Positions 24,584-36,349 of a stretch of 64,000 nt of DNA are shown here, in pieces. The notes beneath the pieces are model-generated. The model ran no database searches, was not told the DNA's origin, and saw only the letters and a program-made list of their open reading frames with translations. The stretch comes from Gnetum montanum (lineage: Eukaryota; Streptophyta; Gnetopsida; Gnetales; Gnetaceae), in assembly GCA_015680685.1 (NCBI GenBank), contig MNCI01008852.1, positions 1,058,099-1,122,098 of the forward strand, given 5' to 3'. Both the position numbers and the translations under genes were made by a program. How positions within the stretch are numbered: the first letter of the stretch is position 1; the number at the start of each line of letters is the position of its first letter.

Positions 24584-25560
24584 ATGCTTAGATTTGGTAT
24601 TGGAGGAAAAAATCTATTTAGGTTCGATGAGAATCATGATTTAACTAAAAGGATAGATCTCAAAGCTTTAGACTCAATGGAAGATTTACAAGAGGTCTAT
24701 AAGAATATAGGCCTTTACAAGCTTAGTTCGATACATAAGACCAATGTTATAAGAGATGTCATCAATCATTTAATAGTAAAAACTATATATGAGAAGCATA
24801 AGGTTTTCTTTAAGGAGAATATTCAGCACTTCATCAACATTAGCATGAAACATGCATATGAGTTCTATGGTCTCATAGAACCTCATATAACAAAGGTAGA
24901 AGCCTAATAAGTTAATGAGGATGTGTTCAGTGGTAGATTTTGGACTCACCTAGAAATAGGCAACATCTTTGAGCTCTTGATGATGCATCTTGCAAAAGCC
25001 AAGGGATATTAAAACATTATTCCTAAAGTTATAGAGCTCAAGTTTCCACATAGAATCAAGGAATTTTTTGTTCAGATGGAACAAAGAGCTTAGGAATTGG
25101 TTAGAGTAGCTATGAATAAAAAGAAGCTTTATCAACATACAAAATATTTTTTTTAAACAACATTATGATAGAAATTGTAGGAATAGTGGTAGAAGCTACT
25201 CAAAATAAATCAAAACTAGAGTAGATTTATTCAATTGCAAGAGCTGCATTGAAGGAGCTAACTGGTTCATTAACCAAATTAGATGCCAATGACATAGGAG
25301 CTAAAGATGTTACTAACAAACTCAAAAAAAACAAGATAGCTACATTAAATCAAGCTATAAAATTTCTAATTAATTATGGGAAGTTAGCTCAATAGTTACT
25401 AATAGAAGGGCTCTATATGCAAAAAATAAAGAAAGTTTAACAAGATTTTAAGCAACTATCTAATAATTTGCAATTGTATGAAGAGAATGTAAAATTTATT
25501 AAGCCATAATTTTGTAACCATTGTAACTATCAAAAGCTATCATATAAAGCTTTAAGAAAA
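24584..25560 (+). pseudogene. Decayed unrecognised ORF
   Basis: An open frame of 107 codons starts at 24584 (including RIDLKALDSMEDLQEVYKNI and YEFYGLIEPHITKVEA). After two stops it continues in frame with FSGRFWTHLEIGNIFELLMM, HLAKAKGY and FPHRIKEFFVQMEQRA, then in broken form to about 25560. Most stops are at positions one transition from a sense codon. Composition (K, E, hydrophobic heptads) suggests a mostly helical protein. I do not recognise the family. Its place just upstream of element A, in the same orientation, leaves open whether it is a gag of another element. Confidence 0.4.
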
Positions 25561-25955
25561 TTTGAAAAGAGAGCAGGAAAAGAATACTGAAGGTAATTTT
25601 TGAAAATGCTTGTAAAGATTGTTTTTATTAATGGCATTTTAAATAGGTTTCACTTATCTTTTTGGGTTTTACTCTCAATGTGCATTAGAAATAGATAGCC
25701 CTCTTTACTTTTTTATCTTAAAGTATATATAATAATGTTTAGGTGAATGATAAGTTTTGGAATAAGTTATTTTCTTAGAACACCAAGGTTTAGCTTATTC
25801 TTGTAATTCTGATTGAATAAGATACCTTTTATAAGTGTCAATTCTAAATTATTTTAGCATGGAATCGATGTCATCTTTGGTGAAATTTTGAGTTTCATAA
25901 ATAATTTTTAGCTAGAATCAATGTCATCTTTAGTACAATTTGCAACAGTTTTTTT
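25561..25955. other. Possible 5' LTR remnant of element A
   Basis: It sits immediately upstream of the primer-site-like sequence. It contains two copies of an AATCGATGTCATCTTTGGT-like sequence (about 25863 and 25918). It cannot be matched convincingly with a downstream LTR. Confidence 0.3.
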
Positions 25956-25972
25956 TGGCACTAGAAAGAGGG
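25956..25972 (+). other. Primer-site-like sequence and 5' boundary of element A
   Basis: TGGCACTAGAAAGAGGG is matched by TGGCACTATAAGGAGGG on the minus strand at 63603-63619 in element C, at the same place relative to gag. It resembles a deaminated TGGCGCC-type primer site used by Tat and Athila elements. The homology between A and C extends downstream from here. Confidence 0.5.
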
Positions 25973-26561
25973 TCTTTGCCTTATTTCTATGTCCAATCCA
26001 ATGACCATCATTACCAACATTGCCTATCATCCTAGAATTTGAAATTTTTAAACCTTTGAATCTTGGCATCAAACAATGCTACCACTCATCCCCCTACAAT
26101 AGAAACTTCAATGTGAAAGTTGTAGGTGTTTAGGTCTTGGATTTTCACAATACTTGCTATGAATTTCTTAACCAAAGCTAGTGCTGATGTATTGATAAAA
26201 GCATTTCACTTTTTACTACCAAAATTTATTTTTCAGTGTTGATAGCCATTCTAAAACCTTTTTGTGATCTATTTAGGTAGTAAAAATAACTTTCTAAAAA
26301 GTAAACTCCTTTACCAATGTGGGCTACATCTAATGTAGTTGTAGCTAGAAATCCCAATGTGGGTGAGGTTGGTACCACCACTTACCATATTTGGTAAAGG
26401 GTTATACCCCTCTTGGTAGATCCATTTACTATTTATAGTAAGTGCTTTGTTTCGGCTATTTTTCACCATTTTCTTTAACTTTTTCTCATTTCCGCTTACT
26501 AGAATTCATACTTTTGACCATCTATTTATAGCCTATATCTAGCATTTTTAGCATCATAGCC
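25973..26561 (+). other. 5' leader of element A
   Basis: Untranslated leader, partly homologous to the reverse complement of 62414-63602 in element C (for example the TTTGCC, CAACTTTCATG-type and GCCATG start contexts). Confidence 0.5.
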
Positions 26562-29500
26562 ATGTCTTTTCAATAGTTTACCAAGTTGCCCTTCGATTTC
26601 ACCAACAATGGGTCCAACCAACAAGTCGTAAGGATATATGACCCCAAGGATCCCACCATAGCTAAATGCAGATAGTCTTTGAGATTTAGGGGGTAGAGTC
26701 CTAGGTTCTTGATAATAAATAAAAAGTACAACAACTTCATTTATGCTAAGATGTAGGCAGGCATGTTGATTCCATGAATGGAATTAGAAGCCAAGAGGGA
26801 CTTTGAGCTCATACATCATAATGGAAAGGAGTATATTTCCTCCTTATATGACGAAATACCCCTAATTAACATGTATGCTAGCATCTTATCTTGTCTGATC
26901 AAGATGGATGAAGAGGATCATAAGGTTACCTTGGATGGGAAGCCAAAGGAGGAAGATAAGTTCAAAATAGAATCTGAGCCCGAAAACATCTTGGATGCAC
27001 TTTTCCAACAAGCTAGCCCAAAGACAACAGGGCCTACTTCCATCCCCTTTGTCTTCTTCTTAGAGCATGTTCCACCACTTTCATCCCTACCTTACCTAAC
27101 CATGTTTGGTCCTACATCAATCATTACTACACACCAAACATAATCGGTGTCATAGTCAATCACACTTTATTTTTCCATGCCATTTACAACCTAGCCACAA
27201 TCCATATGACTATCATTAGTGGTTGCCACCATTTCCAACCCATTGACTAACTAAGTGAGGCCCATCATGGGACCCCAAGCAACCTAGGGTTTGCATACCC
27301 TCTTTGCTCCATTTTTGCTCTAAATACTGACACAAACATCTTTCCCCTTGTTTGGCCAAACTTTGTAGCCAACAGGAGCACCCAAAGGACTAGATTAGGC
27401 CTTTCAAATGATCCAGGACTTGACTAAAAGGTTATGAAAACTTGAGGCCTCCTCTTCATAGACTATGAAGATAATGGACTTTTATTAAGATAATCCCATT
27501 AGTCCCATGGTCCCACCACCAACTCTTCCACCTAGTGTCCCTATGCCCTAGTTCACTAAGTACAATACTGAAGGTGATCCAAACATCCATTTAATTACCT
27601 TTCACTCTAAGTGCTTGCTACTATAACCATGGCTACACACCATAATGAGAACTTTTCCTATGTCTAGGAAAGCTCTTGATTGGTACCATGCCCTACCTAG
27701 AGGATCTATATCCTCTCTTGAGGATGTAATAGTCCAATTCATTAACCACTTCAAGTATAACTTGAAGCTTAATACCATGATTGAATAGCTAAGGAAGGTC
27801 AAGCAAGGATCCCTCAAGCCAATGCAAAAGTTTATCCAATGATGGTACAGTCTACTAAATGAGATAATATAACCTATAGTTGAAACCCAACTTTTGGCTA
27901 TATTCAAGGGGGCAATTAATGATTTCATTAAATCTAAGCTATACTACCCTGACCCATGGTCACTTAGTCAAGCATTCTCCCAAACCAAAAACGTAGAGAT
28001 GCCATAGAGGCTAGTCATTACCCTACCTATGTGGCATACAAAAATTAGCATACATGAAGGGACAAGAAAAGGAACAAGCAAAATAATGTGGTGGTGACAA
28101 CTATAACCAAAGAAGCCAAAACAAGCAACCAAGGGTCAAGGACCAACCCACCCAAAGCCCCTACTAATAACCAAGATAACCAACCATTGATCTCTAAGGC
28201 CATTGCATTGACCACAATAAAACCAAACTTTGAGGAAAAGGGCAAGACAAAATACACTACTTTGCCTTTTTGTAGCCATCCAAAATCTTAGACCAACTAT
28301 CGAAGAGTGAAAGGACCTAATACAAGTAGATGTCAGAAGATGCTCATAAAAAACATCAAAGGTTATGTGAGATAGCCAAGCATTCTAATCAAGAAACAAA
28401 GGATGACCCATTTCTACCTAACTATTCTAAGCTAGATCACTTTTCCCACTATCATCAACTGCCTAGTCATGACATAGAGTTTTGCCTTACACTAAAGGAT
28501 GACCTACAAAAGATGGTAGATATAAGAGAGTTAATTCTAAATGCATCCAACCTTGTCTGATCACAAAATCAATCAATGCAGATGTACAAGGATCTACTAA
28601 ACACTAATAATAACACATACATCATAATAACGTTCAATGTTGATGATAATCAAAGACCTGCAAGGGATCCATTCATGATTCGGGTACCTCCTCATGATAA
28701 AAGGACCTCTTTAGCTTCGACTAGCTTAAGACCCCCTTTCATTGTAAGAGTACCATCGTGAACATCTCCAAGAAATCTTTCTATCATGAGGGTGTCCTAA
28801 CACATTATGATCTAGCCAGGTCATATAATTGAATAGTGGTCTTCTATGGTAGCCAATGCTAGAGATTCTTTCTTCCATAGAACTAATAATAGCCAGAAGG
28901 CCTTAACTAACTAAAGGAAGAAGCGTAAAAAAAATATCAACAACAAAGATGATAAGTAAGCCAATTTAGGGAAGGAATTGGATCCACCAAATCCCACTCT
29001 CATATCTTTAGTGCCCATGACTTCTAGAACCTAGGTTGCTTCTAGAACCTAGGGCTGAAGTTTACATTTTGGAGCACATGGAAGAAGTAAAACACAACTG
29101 GGGCAACAAGCCCATGGCCAATGACAAGAACTTCCTTAGTGCAATGGAACATGTCAAGAAGTCCCTTAAGTAGAAGAATATAAATTTAAGCCTATATGTC
29201 CTAATCATGACTTCTACTACACATTGTGAGGTGCTAGTCAAAATGTTGACTTCCATTCTCATTTGTAAGGACATCCCCATTAATAAGGAATCCATCCATG
29301 TAGTGATGGTTTTTTCTTTGCTAAAGGCAAAGAAGTCAACATTACTAGTGTTTCACAATAGCAAAATCAAGACCAGTCCTCAAAATGGTAAGAGAGCTAG
29401 GGCTCCTCTTTTTATTACCATATAGTTAGGCCAATACAAGATGCATAGGATTCACGTAGATGATGGGGTTGTGACTAACCTTATCCCATGCACTATCATT

Positions 29501-30074
29501 GAGCACCTAGGTATGATAGGATAGACACAACATACAATAATTGCTACTCTCATTTCTTCAATGGATCAATGGTTGCTCTCAAGGGTCTATCTCCTTGGAC
29601 TTTGTGGTGGAGGAGAAATTCCCCATAACTGTTGATTTCTTAGTGGTGGAGGAGACACTAGAGTTCAACCTTATCCTAGGAATACCTTGGTTGCTCAGTT
29701 ATGAACCATGTCTTCACCTATCTATCAAGAGATTCATCTTTCTTATGAGGGAGGTGAAATCATCAATCACAATGATAACATGGTTCCCCTAGCTATTAAC
29801 AAGATGCAGGGATTTGAAGTGGAGTTTTAGGAAGACACTCCCAACCACAAGGTCTAGCAACCTAAGAGAGAGGAGAAAATCAAGAATGATAACAATGGCC
29901 AATGAGATGCGCTATGGGATGAACTCCCTTTCAACATCATTAGTGAAGGGGATGGTGAATATAAAATTGTACAGAATAGGCCTTATACATTTCCTAATCT
30001 TTCAAAGATTTAGAAGAATCTGCATAAGTGATGTACATTTTGACCCTTTCACCGATGCCATTATGACCATGTAA
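26562..30074 (+). pseudogene. Element A gag-protease (Ty3/gypsy, Tat type), decayed
   Basis: The start ATG at 26562 (context ATAGCCATG) is the same as in element C. Decoded with many TAG/TAA breaks, the frame shows a variable N-terminal part (SLYDEIPLINMYASIL; ENILDALFQQASPKTTGPTS). Next comes the capsid-like retrotransposon gag domain at about 27545-27960 (LPRGSISSLEDVIVQFINHF), and a truncated post-gag block FSHYHQLPSHDIEFCLTLKD at about 28435-28495. The aspartic protease is at about 29440-29720 (HVDDGVVTNLIPC in place of the DSGA active site; then LEFNLILGIPWLLSY). The ORF ends at 30072-30074. It is followed directly by non-coding DNA and the minisatellite: RT, RNase H and integrase are absent. 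The lineage call rests on layout and on the link to element B. Confidence 0.75.
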
Positions 30075-30335
30075 CCATATGTATTGATAGCCATATAGCC
30101 TAAATTTTCTTTGTTAGGCTATTTTGCCTCTTTGTACTCTTTATTTTAATCTTTCTTGCATGCAGTCTAAGGTATTACTTATGTTTTCATTTTTAATTTA
30201 ATAAAGCCTTTCTCTTTCTTTATCTTCCTTTTTAGCATGTTATAAACATCAAAAATCTTATGAAAGTTTTAAAACCAAAAAACCCATAAAAAGATTTAAA
30301 ATAGAAAAATGTCAAAAAATTTAGTTTTCTTACAA
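30075..30335 (+). other. Non-coding gag-minisatellite spacer
   Basis: T-rich DNA with AATAAAG-type strings near 30201. It corresponds in position to 59834-59971 of element C. Confidence 0.4.
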
Positions 30336-30519
30336 TGTAGGCCTGCCATGGCCTAAAACTGGCAAAACCTGTGGCTTGCCGAGACCATAAACTGACATCG
30401 TGGTCTGCTAAGACTTTAAATTGGCATTGCAGTCTGCTATGACTTTAAACTAGCACCACGACCCATCATGGCCTTAAAGTAGTGATAAATCTATGACTCT
30501 CCATGGCCTTAAACTAGTA
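30336..30519 (+). repeat. 29-bp minisatellite of element A
   Basis: About six tandem units of 29 bp, each with a GGTCTGCTAAGACTTTAAA-like core followed by CTAGC, TTGGC or similar. The three units at 30396-30482 are exactly 29 bp each. The same unit occurs at 49668-49784 (+) and 59649-59833 (reverse complement). Confidence 0.85.
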
Positions 30520-30838
30520 CAAAATTGTCATCCTATAACCATTCATAATCTTATAGTTTAGCCATTTTCTACATAACCAACGTAGCTATTCTTGACATAG
30601 TTATTTACAAAATTTATATCCTTAAAACCATAAAATAGTAAAGTCATCAACAACATATATAGCTAAAATTAAAACTAAAACTTAAAATGTAAAACATACA
30701 TAGCCATTGTCAAAGTATATGGCATAAATATTAAAATAATAAATCATAAGTGTCAAACTGTCTACAACTTAAACGTTGGCCAACATTGGCCATATAACAT
30801 CCAACATGTAAACTAAATCAACAAAAAGTACTATCACA
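30520..30838 (+). other. Spacer between minisatellite and antisense ORF
   Basis: AT-rich DNA, no ORF. It lies between the minisatellite and the 3' end of the antisense gene. Confidence 0.4.
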
Positions 30839-33800
30839 TCAAGCATTTGGTAGTGCTAAGAGGGCATCTAGAGAAGAAGGTGGTTGATCATCATCATCAC
30901 CATTATTGCTAGGACCATTGACATTATCTAATGCCTATGAGAGAACAACATACAATCAATCAATAACTAATAGCCAAAACTATAAATTAAACAAATTTTA
31001 AATTAAAATATGAAAGCCATTAAACCTATGGGGAATTTTTCTCCATGAACTCTTAGGGAAGATGTTGAAGGCTAGTCTCTAAATTATGAAGAATTTGGTC
31101 TTTCATCATGTTGGCCTAGTCAACATCCTCAAAATTAATTCTAGTGAGGATGTTCTTCTTGTCCACAACCATCCATAATGGTGGCTCCCATGAGACTATA
31201 ACCAAAGAGACCTTATCTATATTCATAGTGACTTGAGGAGTAGGGGATTCGACTACTATGAAAATGTTTTCAAAAAGTTTGTAAGTACTCTCAACCTAAA
31301 TTCCCTAAATGAACAGCTCCATCTTATCCTGTTTAGTCATCTTCATCTTTGGCCACTTCAAGTATGCCTCCTAATCAACCTTATACTACCTCCTATGATC
31401 TTTTTATGCTTCGCCCCACTCTAAGATCCAAGCACTATAATCTTTCCAATCTTTTTCCTTTTGAGAGACTAGATCCATTTACATTTCCTACTTAGCTAGC
31501 TCCTTGGCAAGGGAAACCTTGCCATGGATGGTATGTCAATAGTAGGCTCATGTAATCTCTTTGGTCCATACTTTCTCTGAGTTATGCACTTGGGCTTTCA
31601 TAAAGGCCTCATGGTCCTCAAGATCCCTAATTTCCTCGAGTTACCATTTAGTTTCTCCTCTTAGGATCATAAATTGCTTTCATAGGAATTCGTTGGACCT
31701 CTAAAAGTCCCATGAAGCTTTTGCACATGAAATTGCAAGATCAGTGGGAATTTCATATAACTTCATAGGGACATTTGGGATGTCAAGTGGAAGCTTAGGC
31801 AAGGAGTTAAAATCCATGTATTGGACTGAGTCCCATGTAATTGATGGCACTAAAAGAAAAAAATTATAATCATAAATAAAATATACAACTTAATATGGTC
31901 ATAACATGAAACATAACTTATAGCAAAATGACTAAGGCATAGTAAAGCATAACTCTTATCGATCTCAGGTAAAACCTATGGTAGTTGTTCAATGATGTCC
32001 TTTGCCCTTCATGAATTCTATCTTGTCTGGGACCTTTGCCCACAACTTCACACAAAATGTGGATGCAGAGGCCTTCACTGGTGGCTCAAGAACTATAAAA
32101 ATCATAAAAATCATCAAGAGGTTAAAAAGACTAAGCATAATACCATAGGCTATAATGAGTAGGTCTAAGGCATAGGCATACCTATATCCTCATCCTCATC
32201 AAGGATAATGACTAGGAGTTTCCTAGGCAATGGCTCATTGAACAAGACATCTAGATCATCCATGTTAATGTTGGCTAATCCTTAAGCTTCATGTTACTCT
32301 AAGAGTGCCTTCTTTACACGTCTTTTCTCCTCTATTGCTACAGTAGCCACACACATTTGCTCCTCAGTAGCATGTCTATGGCCCTCCTCTACATGTCTCT
32401 ATTCTTCTTTCATAGTAGTAGCTTGAGCTTCCATCTCCTACCACTAATTTTTAGCCATAACCCATTAGAAATGTTAGCACATGTAGCCATAATATATGGA
32501 ACATAACATAGCCAAAACATTAAAAATATAGGTAAACTTACTTGCAACTGCCTGATGTGGCTGGTTGAGCTTGAAGATGATCTTCTACTTAGTGGGTGGT
32601 CATGATGCTAGTGATGCTTCCTCTATGGGCCATTTCAACTTGGCCTTGGTTACCCCATCAACCTTGAAATGCAACTGTCAGGCCATCAATACATTCACTA
32701 TAATGGTAAGAGGCTCTTCCCCCATGTTGCCAAGGGATTCACACCACTCACCATCAAATCCTTTGATGGTAACAAACAATGAGTCTCCCATGCCCTATAA
32801 TGGATTTTGGACCCACATAGTTGGATAAATATGGTTTATCCAAGGTCTAGATAGTGGATTATCATAGAGGTATCTTTCTAGAGTCTTGGGATTTCCTCCT
32901 TGAGGCCTATAGCCAAAGAAGCAGCCTAGTTGAAATGATCACACTCCATCAAGACCTTCTTTAAGGTTCATCCTTATGCAATACTAATTACCTTCTTCTA
33001 TGAAAACATTCTAAAAAAGGCATAGGATTAAAATAAAGGATAAGATTCTTTTGCTTCAAGATTCATAAAGCCATCCAAGGTAAGTTTGGAGTGGTCTTTG
33101 CTAGCACCAAACCACTCCTCAACTTCTTCACGATGGCTAGCCTCCTTCACTAGTTTTATGGCAGCTACCATCCTACTAACGGAAACACTAAACAAGTCAT
33201 GGAAGGTTGCCTCATTGATGGCAATGGAAACTAGTATGCCTTACACTATGGTGCAAAATACATTGGCTCTTGCATCAAAATAGTCAATGATGTTTAGCAT
33301 CTCTACAAAGGGGATGGAAGGGCTAGATGCCATGAGGGCTAGATGCCATGAATACATCAAGCAAATTGGAAAGTGTGATGTTTGCTTGGACTTCCTCAAG
33401 TACCTACTCCCTCAACCACTGTTATGCCAACTTCACATCATCTAACTTTAGGATGAGTATCTATTTAATGTCTAGAAAGGGGTATGATAACATCAAAAGG
33501 ATTGGAAGGTCTTACAAGACAACGTTAATTACCTATCATTAGTATGATAATGTTTAGACCATAGATAAAGATCCTAGGATACTTAAATAACTGTAACACC
33601 TTATGCATAACATAGAAAACCATTCTTACTCTTACCTTTCTTCTTCTTGCTTGGTGAAGCTTGTGTGAAGGTCTTAGTGGTAATCCCTTTATCTGTTATA
33701 CTCTTAGGAGCCATCCACTAGCTATGTGCTATTTTGATAGCTACACACTTCTTGTAAATAGGGTTGAATGTGTTGGTGTATTCATCAAAGTCATCTCATA

Positions 33801-34457
33801 ATTATTCATATGTAATAGTTCTAATCTTGGAACCTTTGGTAAATTCACTCAATGCTATTTGGGCCACCACCAAGATTTGATCATCCTTAATCAAGGCTTG
33901 ATAATTAACCATGTACGTACAAGGTGCATGTAAAATTGATAAGTTAAGAAAAGTGACCAAACGAGAAAAGCCAAAACATAAAAAATTTGTAATAACCATG
34001 CTTACCCTTACAGGTGATACACATTGCCTATAGGATTCTAGAATAAGGTGTGGAATCTATACGTAACCATCAAAGTATTATCAACATTATACTAAGAATA
34101 CTCTCGCATCCTCTAGATGTTTGAAAGGTAACACATACCAACAATGTCCCTAGTCTCCACTGGCCCACCTATTTCTTGGGTTATTAGATCATCAATTATG
34201 AGCCTAGAAACCAGTCTTGTAGACCTAGGAAACAAGGTATCCACTATAACCTTGGCCACATATACAAATAAGTATGACCATAGTATCACACTAAAGTTCT
34301 ACAATATGTAGACAAGGAATTTCCTTGCCCTTGGTTGGAACCACGATGAACCCTTCTCCAAGACCATGTTGAGTAAAGGGGTGTTTCTCTTAGGTTGACT
34401 AATACAACATAGGATGCCAACCAAATCAACCATGATGAGTATGGGTTTTAGTAGCAC
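30839..34457 (-). pseudogene. Antisense intron-containing ORF of element A, FCP1/NIF-like (HAD) first exon
   Basis: Minus-strand homologue of 55852-59353, collinear over about 3.5 kb. The exon at 34006-34457 follows an acceptor (CTTGCAG) and translates to ILIMVDLVGILC, then KFLVYIL*NFSVILWSY, then YNVDNTLMVTYRFHTLF, then NPIGNVYHL. This is the order of blocks in FCP1/NLI-interacting-factor phosphatases: DLDG(T/V)L, FL....F.V.LWSS, and Y...NTLLVDD......NP. The nucleophile motif reads DLVG instead of DLDG, and the VDD block is lost, so catalysis is unlikely. A donor GTAAGC follows exon 1, but the next acceptor has mutated from AG to AC near 33917. Middle exons include FVEMLNIIDYFDA and EEVEEWFGASKDHSK. 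The tail ends ...DDDDQPPSSLDALLAL with a stop at 30839. It runs antisense to gag of the same element. Stops and splice loss make it a pseudogene. Confidence 0.6.
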
Positions 34458-36349
34458 CTGCAAGGGAAAGTAAGAACACCATTAGAAACATTTTAACAGT
34501 TAGAATTTCTTGACATATTTTATGCAAAACATCATAGTTAGGTGTGAAATAATCCCTTGTAAAAAAACTCTAATGAAATTATTCAAATTTATCTAAAAAA
34601 TTTTAAAACAATGCTATTATAGCCTCCATATTCATTAAACTCTATAGCCAAAACAACATAGCCAAAATATCACAACCAAATTCTGCTTTAGTTCAAACCA
34701 TGCATTAACATAGAATAGTCTTAAGACCTAGGAAACGGCCATGTGAGAAAAGCTTACTAAAAATAGTAAACATTTCTCATGAACCAAATTTAGAGCATAA
34801 TTAGCATCTTTAAACCTCCCCAGTAGCATGGGATGTTGACAAGAAAAAAATTCTTAAGCATGTAAATGTTACCCATCCCCAAGGAATCAATTATTACAAT
34901 TGCAATTAAGCCTAATTTACACAAACATAATCAAAAAATTGTTAAGAAAATCATCCTAGCTCTAATTTTAGTGATTCCACCATGGAAGGAATCTTGAAAT
35001 CATAAGTTTTGTAGCCATAGCTAGTACAACCAAAAATTCATTATCATTCTTACACAAAAGATAACCAAAATTAGACAATTGTAGCAATCACCATAAACCC
35101 CCTTTCACACAAGGTTGGCAAAAACTTCATCAAAAATTCATTTGGGATCCAAATAGACTAATTCCACCACTATTTGAAAGCTTAAATTGAGCCTACAAAC
35201 CCATAGCCATAGAAAATTCAAAAACCTAGTTTTTTAAAAAAAAAAACAATTCATGAATATTCATGAAAATTTGAAAAATGGTACAAGCCCTAATTACACA
35301 ACCTAACTAAGATGACTATAAATTTGTCATTAAAACTCCAAATTGAGCAAAATAACAACCAAAAGAAACCTTAAACATAACACTAGAAACCATAACCTTA
35401 TATTTTAGCAATATTTATTTATTTTCATAACAAAATAATTCATATCTATATCTGTTTTTTCACCAAAATAGCATTAAAAACACATAAAATTCACAAAACC
35501 TAAGTTAATTTAGCCATAAATTAGAGCCAAAAAAACCAAAAAACCTTGAACCCATGTAAAAACCCTTAAAATAGGGGATGGTATTTTTTCAAAATTTAAT
35601 TTTGATAAGTATTGCAACCTAGATTTGACAAAAATGGGTCCACCCCCAAATTGATAGAAAAAGCACATCAAAACAACAAACCCAATTTTAAATCAAATTA
35701 ATTGAAGGCTAGAATAACAAAATGACCTTAGATTTACATAGGAAAAGCCAAAATATGAGGTGGGATTTAGTTAGAATTTCATTCTAACCACTCCCTCAAT
35801 GTAGATCTAACAAAAATGACCCCATCCTAGCTAGGAAAATTATGAAAAATGGCTAATAATGACCTACCTTGGAGTGGTCATAGAAGATGCTTGGATTGAA
35901 ATGGGCCTATGTAGTTGGGATATTTTTTGTGTATTCTAGATCCTTGGGGTTTTACTTTTACCTCCAAATTTCTTCATCTTTTTTCCACAAACATTAAATA
36001 AGCTTCAAAACTAGAAGGATTGAATCATCTACGTTGGCTATGAGAAAGGTCTAGTGCTTCCCTGCTAAAGGTTGAATGGTATCTAAGAAAGAAACCTTTG
36101 CTAGATCTCTAAGGAATGCGTTGTGGTAGAGAATGATAGTTTGTGCTTAATACTTAGCAGTGCTTAATACTTAGCAAATTTAACTATAAAGATCAAACCT
36201 AAACCTAAACGCCCACTCCTTTACCCCCATTGCCAATTCTATGCAATAGAACTCAAAGTGTACTAAAGCGTAGGGGGGGAGTATGCTTTACATTGGAAAT
36301 GATGAAAAGAAAAAACCTATGTTTAAATTTTTGAATTTTGGATAGTGGG
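34458..36349 (-). other. Upstream/leader region of the antisense ORF (element A)
   Basis: Non-coding. It has repeats about 187 bp apart (for example 34973 and 35160, each with ATTCCACCA; related blocks at 35300-35350) that match repeats at 54765-55150 upstream of the homologous ORF in element C. Read on the minus strand, this is promoter/leader or first-intron territory for the antisense gene. Confidence 0.5.

Noticed and set aside
31233-33542. Plus-strand open frames of 63-87 codons in this interval as genes
   Set aside because: They are antisense shadows of the exon-bearing ORF on the minus strand, which is supported by homology to 55852-59353.
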